DNA of 33,892 bases from Sandaracinaceae bacterium. GTDB taxonomy: Bacteria > Myxococcota_A > Polyangia > Polyangiales > Sandaracinaceae. The notes under the pieces are model-generated. The model ran no database searches. It was not told the DNA's origin and saw nothing but the letters and a program-made list of their open reading frames with translations. The position numbers were made by a program, and so were the translations under genes. The stretch spans positions 1 through 33,892 of the forward strand of contig JAHBWG010000092.1 of the NCBI GenBank assembly GCA_019637095.1, in the 5' to 3' direction. Shown here in pieces: positions 1-6,447 of the stretch. Position 1 is the first letter of the stretch, and each line of letters opens with the position of its first letter.

Positions 1-937
1 CGACGTGCCACGCGGCGGCGTCGAGCGGCAGGGCGTCGAGCGGCGCGGCGGTCTCGAACGCGCGCCGCGTCGCGGCGACCTGGGCGCTCGCGACGAGCCG
101 CGCGCTCACCTCGTCGCTCGCGCCCGCGCCCACGCGGACCCCGCGCGCAGGATCGAAGCGGACGTTGGGGCTGACGTCGCCCGCCGCGCCCTGCGCGAAC
201 AGCGCGACGAACGCGGGCGCATGGCCGGCGGCGCGCGCCCACGCTTCGAACGCGTCGGCGGCGAGGCCCTTGTGGTCCGAGTGGAGGATCCGGGTGTCGC
301 CGTGGATCGAGGTCGCGTGCAGGGCGAAGAAGCTGACGACGCCGAGAGCGCGGCCGCGCGCGTCGTCGACGCGCAGGACGCGCAGCGTGCGGTCGACGCC
401 GCCGGGCAGCGCGTCGGGGTTGTCACGGTGCGCGGCGAACGAGCGGTTGACGATGACGTCGCCCTCGACGCGCGCGGCGCCGAGCGAGAGGCGCGCCGGC
501 TCGAGCCGCGCGAGGGCCTGCTCGATCGCGTCGGTGATGCGCGCGACGAGCGCGTAATAGACGCGCGCGGAGAAGCCGAGCGCGCTGAGCTCGTAGAAGA
601 ACGCGTGGCTGAAGCCGTTGGGCCCCGCGTGGGTGTGGGTCGCGGTGAGCATCACGTCACAAGGCGCCACGCACACGCGGCGCGCGGCGAGCGCGGCGAG
701 CACGCCGGCGCGCAGGGACGCGGCGACGAAGCAGAGGTCGGCGACGACGTACACGAGCGCGCGCTCCCCGTCCGAGAGCGCGAGCGCGCGCACGTGGAGC
801 GGGGCCCCGACGCGCTCGGGCACGTGGTCGGGCCGGCCCCAGCCGAGCATGGCCATGCCCGGCTCGAAGACCGTGAGGTCCACCCTCGAGAGCCCGGCGC
901 GCAGCGTCCCGTCTCGCACGTCCGCGGAGCGTGCCAC
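1..937 (-). CDS. Neutral/alkaline ceramidase family hydrolase (C-terminus beyond window)
   Basis: Partial gene of about 312 visible residues; the C-terminal part lies beyond the left edge. The family is Zn-dependent amidases that split ceramide into a fatty acid and a sphingoid base. Seen: an N-terminal GMAMLGWGRP stretch (27-36), the zinc-type THTHAGPNGF motif (100-109, His101 and His103), VNRSFAAH (163-170), FALHATSIHGD (204-214), SDHKGLAADAFE (220-231) and AQGAAGDVSPN (248-258). GDVSPN matches the family hexapeptide that carries the nucleophilic Ser, here Ser256. The start is taken as GTG at 937; an in-frame GTG at 919 is an alternative and no ATG lies upstream. There is no signal peptide, although well-studied members are secreted or membrane-attached, so this one may act in the cytoplasm or leave by another route. 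It diverges from the SseB-like gene across about 90 nt. Substrate is inferred; other lipid amides are possible. Confidence 0.85.
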   Translation of the reverse strand, partial: MARSADVRDGTLRAGLSRVDLTVFEPGMAMLGWGRPDHVPERVGAPLHVRALALSDGERALVYVVADLCFVAASLRAGVLAALAARRVCVAPCDVMLTATHTHAGPNGFSHAFFYELSALGFSARVYYALVARITDAIEQALARLEPARLSLGAARVEGDVIVNRSFAAHRDNPDALPGGVDRTLRVLRVDDARGRALGVVSFFALHATSIHGDTRILHSDHKGLAADAFEAWARAAGHAPAFVALFAQGAAGDVSPNVRFDPARGVRVGAGASDEVSARLVASAQVAATRRAFETAAPLDALPLDAAAWHV

Positions 938-1012
938 GCGCGCGCGGAGGCGCGACCGCGCGATGGAACGGGGGCCCTCGGCACGAAAAGTGGGCGCGCG
1001 CCCCGCCGCCGG

Positions 1013-1018
1013 TACAAT
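1013..1018 (+). promoter_or_regulatory. -10 box TACAAT before SseB-like gene
   Basis: TACAAT, preceded by GG, lies 9 nt before the GTG start at 1028. No -35-like hexamer is visible 16-18 nt upstream. A GGAGG at 1019-1023 follows directly; if transcription starts about 7 nt after the -10, this GGAGG would lie mostly outside the mRNA. It is one of a series of such boxes in this window. Confidence 0.5.
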
Positions 1019-1027
1019 GGAGGCACG

Positions 1028-2005
1028 GTGCCCACCAGCTCTCAGATCGCCGCCTTCCACCGGCTCCTGGCCGACGCCAACGCCGGCGGTCAGGCCAAGG
1101 TCGACGCGATGGTGGCGCTCGTGCAGCGCACGGTGTTCGTGGTGCCCTGGCCCGCGGGCATCGAGGGGTTCCGCACGCTGGTCAACAGCGACGGCGTCGC
1201 GGCGCTCCCCGTCTTCACGACGCGTGAGGAGCTCGAAGAGGCCGCGCGGCGCTACGGTTGGCTGGCCGCCGACGGGTCGGCGCCGTCCGCCGAGGTCGGC
1301 GCGCGCAACGCGCTGAACTACGCGACGCAACAGAACTTGACGTACGTGGTGGTCGACATCGCGGCGAACCACGCGCTCGAGCTCCTGCGCGAGGAGTACC
1401 AGCCGCTCTTGTCCGACGCGGCCCGGCGCGACTCGCAGGGGCCCTACGCCGCGGCGGGGCGCATCTCGACCACGCTGCGCCAGCGCGTGACGCCCACGCC
1501 CGGCTCGATCCCGGCCGTCGATCCGATCGCGCCGCCCTCGATCCCGACCGCCACGTTCCCGGGCGGCGACGGGCGCCCTCCGTCGAGCCCGGGCGCCGTC
1601 GTGTCACCCTCGACGCGCCCGCCCTCGAGCCCCGGGCTCACGGTGTCGTCCGGGTTCGACCCGAGCGCGGCGACGTTCGGCGGCGGGACGAGCGTGACGC
1701 TCTCGGCGCTCGGGCACGCGCCGCCCGACGACCTGTACGAGGCGCTGACCAACGTGCTGCGCGGCTACCCCGAGGTCGAGTGGGCCTCGCTCTGCGCCGC
1801 GTCGCGCGGCCCGAGCGCGCCGGTGCCGACGATCGGGCTGCGGGTCGACACGTCGTACCGGCAGCGGCTCAACGAGATCCGCGACGCCCTGCGGCGCACC
1901 GCCGAGGAGCAAGGGGCCGCGCTCGACGTGCTCCTGCTCGACGACGCGGAGCTCATGCGCAGCGCGCGCGCGTTCGGGGTGTTCTACCCCTGGCGCAAGA
2001 AGTAG
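1028..2005 (+). CDS. SseB-like protein (N- and C-terminal SseB domains)
   Basis: A 325-residue protein with the two halves of the SseB (enhanced serine sensitivity) family. The N-terminal domain (about 25-135) contains VFVVPWPAGIEG and the typical PVFTTREELEEAARRYG stretch. The C-terminal domain (about 230-322) contains VPTIGLRVDTSYRQRLNEIR and DVLLLDDAELM, as in SseB_C. The halves are joined by an unusually long Pro/Ser/Gly-rich linker (about 155-225). The frame stays open far upstream, but GTG at 1028 is preferred: the domain begins just after it, GGAGG lies 4-5 nt before it, and a TACAAT box lies at 1013. The molecular function of SseB proteins is poorly known. No signal peptide or membrane segment is seen, so it is probably cytoplasmic. 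It precedes the aminotransferase gene by 51 nt on the same strand and may share a transcript with it. Confidence 0.8.
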   Translation: MPTSSQIAAFHRLLADANAGGQAKVDAMVALVQRTVFVVPWPAGIEGFRTLVNSDGVAALPVFTTREELEEAARRYGWLAADGSAPSAEVGARNALNYATQQNLTYVVVDIAANHALELLREEYQPLLSDAARRDSQGPYAAAGRISTTLRQRVTPTPGSIPAVDPIAPPSIPTATFPGGDGRPPSSPGAVVSPSTRPPSSPGLTVSSGFDPSAATFGGGTSVTLSALGHAPPDDLYEALTNVLRGYPEVEWASLCAASRGPSAPVPTIGLRVDTSYRQRLNEIRDALRRTAEEQGAALDVLLLDDAELMRSARAFGVFYPWRKK

Positions 2006-2056
2006 AGGGCGCGGCGCCCGTGGCGTGGATGCGCGGGCGGTGGTAGCAGGTCCCTC

Positions 2057-3343
2057 GTGCTCGGCCGTCAGCTCCCCTCGATCATCACCGAGCGCGTGCC
2101 AGGGCCCGCGTCCGAGCGCGGCGTCGAGCGGCTCGCGCGCACCGAGTGCCCGTCGCTGACCATGCGCCGCGCGCGGCGCGCAGAGCGCTCGGGGGCGGCG
2201 CACGACCCGATCGTGTGGGTCGAGGCGCGGGGCGCCAACGTCGTCGACGCCGACGGAAACGTGTTCGTGGACCTGATCGGCGCGTTCGGCGTCTGCGCGG
2301 TCGGGCACGCGCACCCGCGCGTCACCGACGCGGTCGCGCGCCAGGCGGCGCGCCTGCCGCACGCGCTCGGGGACGTGCATCCGTCGAGCGCGAAGCTCGA
2401 CCTGCTCGACCGGCTCGCGGCGTGGTTGCCGTTCGACGCGCGCATCGTGCTCGGCCTCAACGGCGCCGACGCGATCGCCGCCGCGCTCAAGACCGCGGTG
2501 CTCGCGACGGGCCGACCCGGCGTCGTCGCCTTCGAGGGCGGCTACCACGGCCTGATGTACGGGCCGCTCGCGATCTGCGGCTCGCACCCGGGCTTCCGCG
2601 AGCCGTTCGCCGCGCAGCTCAACCCGCACGTGCGGTTCCTGCCGTACGGCGACGCCGCCGCGCTCGAGGCGATCGACGGGACGGTCGGCGCGGTCGTCGT
2701 CGAGCCCGCGCTCGGCCGCGGTGGGCTCGTCTTCCCGCCCGAGGGCTGGCTCGCGCAGGTCGAGGCGCGCGCCCGCGCCGCCGGCGCGGTCGTGATCGTC
2801 GACGAGATCCTCACGGGCTTCGGGCGCACCGGGCGGCGCTTCGCGTTCGAGGGACAGCTCACGCCCGACCTCGTCTGCGTCGGCAAGGCGCTCGGCGGGG
2901 GCCTGCCGATCAGCGCGTGCGCGGGCACCGCCGAGGTGATGGCGGCGTGGGGCGATCCGGACCGCGAGGCGATCCACACGGCGACGTTCGCGGGCTACCC
3001 GATCGGGTGCGCGGCGGCGTGCGCGGCGCTCGACGCGATCGAGGACGAGGGGCTCGTGGAGCGCGCGCGCGCGGTGGGCGAGAAGTGGCGCGAGCGCCTC
3101 GCGCGAGCGCTCGGGTCCAGAGCGCGCGAGGTGCGCGGGCGCGGGCTGATGATCGGCGTCGAGCTCGACGACGGCGCGAAGGCGTCGCGAGTGGTGCAAG
3201 CCGCGTTGACGCACGGCTGGCTCCTCCTCGGCGCGGGGCCGGGGGGGCGTACGCTGCAGCTCACGCCGCCGCTCACGATCGACGAGGCGCTGCTCGACGC
3301 CTTCTCGCAGGTGCTGCCGCGCCTCTTGGACGAGGCGGCGTGA
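2057..3343 (+). CDS. Class III PLP-dependent aminotransferase
   Basis: A 428-residue fold-type I aminotransferase of the class III (ornithine/GABA/glutamate-1-semialdehyde) group. Seen: GNVFVDLIGAFGVCAVGHAHPRV near the N-terminus, AFEGGYHG for cofactor phosphate binding and stacking, VVIVDEILTGFGRTG with the Asp that pairs with the pyridine nitrogen, and CVGKALGGGLP with the Schiff-base lysine at about residue 277. The length is normal for the family. The GTG start at 2057 follows the SseB-like gene by 51 nt. It overlaps the next gene, a LuxE-type enzyme, by 4 nt (GTGA), so the two are probably translationally coupled. With LuxE and LuxC partners making an aldehyde, a role in converting that aldehyde to a primary amine is the simplest inference. 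The amino donor and the true acceptor cannot be read from the sequence; an aminomutase role is the main alternative. Confidence 0.9.
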   Translation: MLGRQLPSIITERVPGPASERGVERLARTECPSLTMRRARRAERSGAAHDPIVWVEARGANVVDADGNVFVDLIGAFGVCAVGHAHPRVTDAVARQAARLPHALGDVHPSSAKLDLLDRLAAWLPFDARIVLGLNGADAIAAALKTAVLATGRPGVVAFEGGYHGLMYGPLAICGSHPGFREPFAAQLNPHVRFLPYGDAAALEAIDGTVGAVVVEPALGRGGLVFPPEGWLAQVEARARAAGAVVIVDEILTGFGRTGRRFAFEGQLTPDLVCVGKALGGGLPISACAGTAEVMAAWGDPDREAIHTATFAGYPIGCAAACAALDAIEDEGLVERARAVGEKWRERLARALGSRAREVRGRGLMIGVELDDGAKASRVVQAALTHGWLLLGAGPGGRTLQLTPPLTIDEALLDAFSQVLPRLLDEAA

Positions 3344-4356
3344 GGGACGAGCTCGCCCGGCGCGCGCACGCCGTGATCGCGTCCGATGGCGCGGGGCGCG
3401 ACGCGCTGCTCCGCGACCTCGCGCGCTGGCAGGCGGCGCACATCGCGCCGTACGGTCGGCTCGTGGCGCGCGCGGCGGCGGCGGGGCGCGACCCGCTCGA
3501 CTGGCCCGCGCTGCCGACGGACGTGTTCCGCCACGCGCGCATCGCCGCGCACCCGCCGGAGGACGACGTGCGCGTCTTCTGCACGTCGGGGACGACGAGC
3601 GGCGCGCGCGGCGCGCACCCGCTCGCGGATCTGGCGCTCTACGATCACGCGGCCGAGCGCGCCGCGCGCGCGGCGCTCTTCGCGGACGTGGAGCGCGTCG
3701 CGCTCTTGATCGTGCTCGCGCCGCACCCGCGCGAGGCGCCGGACTCGTCGCTCTCGTACATGCTCGGGCGCTTCGAGGCGTGGTTCGCGGAGCGAGCGCG
3801 CTGGGTCTTCCCGATCGACGCGCGGCTCGAGGCCGCGCTCGACGAAGCGGGCGATGGGCCGGTCGCGCTCTGCGGGACGTCGTTCGCGTTCGTGCACGCC
3901 GAGGATCAGCTGCGCGCGCGCTACGCACTGCCCGCCGGCAGCCTCGCGATGCAGACCGGCGGCTTCAAGGGGCGCTCGCGCGAGGTCGCCCCCGACGCGC
4001 TCCGCGCCGCGATCGCGGCGCGCTACGGGGTGCCGGAGCCGCGCGTGGTCGCCGAGTACGGGATGACCGAGCTGTCCTCGCAGCTCTACGAGCGCATCGG
4101 CGCGCGCGGACCGCGCCGGCTGTGGGCGCCGCCGTGGGTGCGCGTGCGCGTGGTCGACCCCGAGACGCTCGAGGAGGTGCCCGACGGCGCGGTCGGGCTG
4201 GTGCGCATCGACGACGCGGCGAACGTGGGCTCCGTCGCCGCGATCCAGACCTCCGATCAGGCGATCCGACACGCCGACGGGCTCGAGCTGCTCGGGCGCG
4301 CGCCGGACGCGACGCCGCGCGGCTGCTCGCTCGCCGTCGAGGAGGCCCTCGGGTGA
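3340..4356 (+). CDS. LuxE-type acyl-protein synthetase
   Basis: A 338-residue member of the LuxE/PaaK adenylate-forming group. In bacterial fatty acid reductases LuxE activates a free acid with ATP, carries it on its own cysteine and passes it to LuxC. Seen: the ATP-binding CTSGTTSGARGAHP (starting about residue 84), MQTGGFKGRSREV (about 205-217), VVAEYGMTELSSQLYE (about 236-251), and a C-terminal RGCSLAVEEALG. The Cys ten residues from the C-terminus matches the position of the acylated Cys of LuxE. The start is the GTG at 3340, overlapping the aminotransferase stop as GTGA. The LuxC-type gene follows after 40 nt. No luciferase (luxAB) or thioesterase (luxD) gene is present, so light emission is not implied. 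Chain length and origin of the acid are unknown. Confidence 0.85.
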   Translation: MRDELARRAHAVIASDGAGRDALLRDLARWQAAHIAPYGRLVARAAAAGRDPLDWPALPTDVFRHARIAAHPPEDDVRVFCTSGTTSGARGAHPLADLALYDHAAERAARAALFADVERVALLIVLAPHPREAPDSSLSYMLGRFEAWFAERARWVFPIDARLEAALDEAGDGPVALCGTSFAFVHAEDQLRARYALPAGSLAMQTGGFKGRSREVAPDALRAAIAARYGVPEPRVVAEYGMTELSSQLYERIGARGPRRLWAPPWVRVRVVDPETLEEVPDGAVGLVRIDDAANVGSVAAIQTSDQAIRHADGLELLGRAPDATPRGCSLAVEEALG

Positions 4357-4396
4357 CGGCGCGCGCTCGCGCGCCGGCTCGGCGCGAGGCGCGGTC

Positions 4397-5608
4397 GTGA
4401 ACGTCGCCGCGGCCGAGGGCGCGCTGCGCGAGGCGCTCGACGCGCTCGCCGACGCGGGCGCGGCGCTCCGTGCACGGCCGCGCGCGGAGATCGCCGAGGC
4501 GCTCGCCGAGGCGTGGGAGGAGCTCGCCGACGCCGAGCGCGCGCGCGGAAGCGAGGCCCGCGAGCGGCTGGTGCGCTCGAGCGGGCTGACGCTGCCGATG
4601 GTCGCGTGGGCGCTGCGCGCGACGCTCGGCGACGCGCGCGCGGAGCTCGCCGCGCTCGCCGCGCGCATGGAGCCGCCGCCCGGGACCCGCGAGGCGCCCC
4701 CCGCGCTCGGGGCGCTCTTCCTGGCGGGCAACGTGTTCACCGCGGCGGTCGCGCCGCTCTCGGTGGCGCTGCTCGCGCGGGTGCCCGTGCTCGTGAAGGC
4801 GTCGAGCGCGGACGACGCCCTGCCGCGGCTCTTCGCAGACGCGCTCGCCGCGCACGACGCGGCGCTCGGCGCGGCCTGCCTCGTGGTGAGCCCGCCGCGG
4901 GGGGCGGTCGCGCTCGAGGCGACGATCCTGCATCGCGCGGGGGTCGTGTCGGTGTTCGGGCGCGACGAGACGCTCGCGTCGATCCGCGCGCGGCTGCCCG
5001 CGGGGACGGCGTTCGTAGGCCACGGCCACGGGCTCGGGCTGGGCTGGGTCGCGCGGGGTGCGGACCTCCGCGCCGCCGCGAAGGGCCTCGCGCGGGACGT
5101 CGCCGCCTACGATCAGCGCGGGTGCATGTCGCCCCACGCGATCGGGGTCGACGGCGACGGCGCGGCGTTCGCCGAGGCGCTCGCCGAGGCGCTCGCCGAC
5201 GAGGCGCGCGTGCTGCCGCGAGGCCCGCTGCCGACCGCGGTGGGCGCGGCGCAGGTGCAGTGGCGCGGCGTCGCGATCGCGCGCGGGACGCTCCTCGAAG
5301 GCGACGGGTTCGCGGTGGCGCACGAGGCGGCGGGCGATCACGCGCCGCGCCTGAGCCCGGGCTGGCGCAACGTGACGGTGTTCGACGCGGACCTCGCGGG
5401 CTTCGCGGCGCGGGCGGGCACGCTCGGCGCGCACCTCAAGGCGATCGGCGTCGCCGGCGGCGATCCGCGGGCGCTCGCCGCGGCGCTGCCCGTCGGCCTC
5501 GCGCCGCGCGTGTGCGCCGCCGGCGCGATGCAGACGCCACCGCTCGGCGCGTACGCGGACGGCCTGCCCCCGTGGGAGGGCTGGCGCCGCTTCGTCAGCG
5601 TCGAGTGA
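4397..5608 (+). CDS. LuxC-type acyl-CoA/acyl-protein reductase
   Basis: A 403-residue protein of the LuxC acyl-CoA reductase family, an aldehyde dehydrogenase relative that reduces an enzyme-bound acyl thioester with NADPH to an aldehyde. Seen: LFLAGNVFTAAVAPLSVALLARVPVLVKAS (cofactor-domain region, about 111-140), a cofactor-site SVFGRDETL, the catalytic YDQRGCMSPHAIGV with Cys at about residue 243, and a C-terminal PPLGAYADGLPPWEGWRRFVSVE. The GTG start at 4397 was chosen because an earlier GTG near 4353 is out of frame. It is the last gene of the aminotransferase-LuxE-LuxC operon. Its stop lies only 3 nt from the end of the convergent phosphoesterase gene. The product aldehyde is most likely passed to the aminotransferase; reduction to a fatty alcohol by another enzyme is an alternative. 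Confidence 0.87.
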   Translation: MNVAAAEGALREALDALADAGAALRARPRAEIAEALAEAWEELADAERARGSEARERLVRSSGLTLPMVAWALRATLGDARAELAALAARMEPPPGTREAPPALGALFLAGNVFTAAVAPLSVALLARVPVLVKASSADDALPRLFADALAAHDAALGAACLVVSPPRGAVALEATILHRAGVVSVFGRDETLASIRARLPAGTAFVGHGHGLGLGWVARGADLRAAAKGLARDVAAYDQRGCMSPHAIGVDGDGAAFAEALAEALADEARVLPRGPLPTAVGAAQVQWRGVAIARGTLLEGDGFAVAHEAAGDHAPRLSPGWRNVTVFDADLAGFAARAGTLGAHLKAIGVAGGDPRALAAALPVGLAPRVCAAGAMQTPPLGAYADGLPPWEGWRRFVSVE

Positions 5609-5611
5609 CGC

Positions 5612-6349
5612 TCAGACGCCGATGAAGAGGCGGTGGCCGAAGTTGCGCTCGAGCTCGCCCTCGAAGATCTTCGTGGCCGACGACTCGATGTCGTACTCGA
5701 CGCGCTTGAACTCGAACTCGCGCGTCTCGGTGTCGAAGATCGTGTAGCTCGCGCGGTTGTCGTAGTCCCGCGGCTGGCCGACCGAGCCGACGCTCACGAC
5801 GTACTTGTAGCCGTCGCGCAGCGCGAACTTGCGCGCCGGGAGCTCCTCGACCTCGCCGGGCCGCAGGGCGAACACCTTGCAGAGGTGGGAGTGCCCGATG
5901 AGCGTGATGTCGCCGAGCTGCTGGAGGATCGGCAGGCACTCGCGCGCCTGCTCGGGCGCGAAGATGTACTCGAACTCCTCGAGGCGGACCGGCGAGCCGT
6001 GGCAGAGCGTGACGCCCCAGTCGTCGAGGTCGTGCCGGTACGGCAGGCTCTTGAGCCACTCGAGGTTCTCCCGAGTCAGCTGCCGCGCGTGCAGGTCGAG
6101 CGCGTGGCGCGCGGCCTCGTAGTAGTACGAGTAGTCCATCCGGCCGGCGACCGCGGCGTCGTGGTTGCCGAGGATGGTGATCTCGGCCTTCTGACGCACG
6201 ATGTCGGCGCACTCGTTCGGGCTCGCGCCGTAACCGACGACGTCTCCGAGGCAGTAATACCGGTCCACGTCCTCCGAACGGTAGGCATCCATCACCGCGG
6301 AGAGCGCCTCGATGTTGGCGTGAACGTCGCTGAAAATGCCTAACCGCAT
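5612..6349 (-). CDS. Calcineurin-like metallophosphoesterase (YfcE/MJ0936-like)
   Basis: A 245-residue cytoplasmic phosphoesterase with a complete di-metal site: SDVHAN (Asp8, His10), LGDVVGYG (Asp36), LGNHD (Asn62, His63), TLCHGSP and LIGHSHLC. The spacing and the short N-terminal MRLGIFSDVHAN match the small YfcE/MJ0936 group of phosphodiesterases and predicted phosphatases. The ATG start at 6349 puts the first metal ligands at residues 8-10, as usual. Its own promoter is visible upstream (TGGACA, 17 nt, TATACC), followed by a 14-nt palindrome at the predicted transcription start. The upstream gene on the same strand (6448-9342) is 98 nt away, so it may be transcribed separately. Substrate unknown. 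Confidence 0.93.
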   Translation of the reverse strand: MRLGIFSDVHANIEALSAVMDAYRSEDVDRYYCLGDVVGYGASPNECADIVRQKAEITILGNHDAAVAGRMDYSYYYEAARHALDLHARQLTRENLEWLKSLPYRHDLDDWGVTLCHGSPVRLEEFEYIFAPEQARECLPILQQLGDITLIGHSHLCKVFALRPGEVEELPARKFALRDGYKYVVSVGSVGQPRDYDNRASYTIFDTETREFEFKRVEYDIESSATKIFEGELERNFGHRLFIGV

Positions 6350-6358
6350 GGGCGCGAG

Positions 6359-6372
6359 GAACCCGAGGGTTC
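6359..6372. promoter_or_regulatory. Palindrome GAACCC-GA-GGGTTC at phosphoesterase transcription start
   Basis: A perfect 6-bp inverted repeat with a 2-nt centre lies directly after the TATACC box at 6373-6378 and ends 9 nt before the ATG at 6349. It covers the expected transcription start. It could be a repressor operator or a short 5' hairpin in the mRNA; the sequence does not decide. Confidence 0.45.
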
Positions 6373-6401
6373 GGTATAGAGCTTAGCGCAGACGCTGTCC
6401 A
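6373..6401 (-). promoter_or_regulatory. Sigma-70-type promoter of phosphoesterase gene
   Basis: On the minus strand TGGACA (6401-6396) and TATACC (6378-6373) are separated by exactly 17 nt. These are close to consensus for a housekeeping promoter and stand out in DNA this rich in G+C. The start codon lies 23 nt beyond the -10 box. Confidence 0.65.
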
Positions 6402-6447
6402 TTCTTTAACCTCGGAGGTCGAGTTTCCCTTACGTCCGGTTCTGTGC

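Noticed and set aside
5-1027. An N-terminal extension of the SseB-like gene back to position 5
   Set aside because: It would lie entirely over the ceramidase-type gene on the other strand, and the true start has a -10 box and GGAGG beside it.
2057-5608. A bioluminescence (lux) operon
   Set aside because: No luxA, luxB or luxD; only luxC- and luxE-like genes with an aminotransferase.
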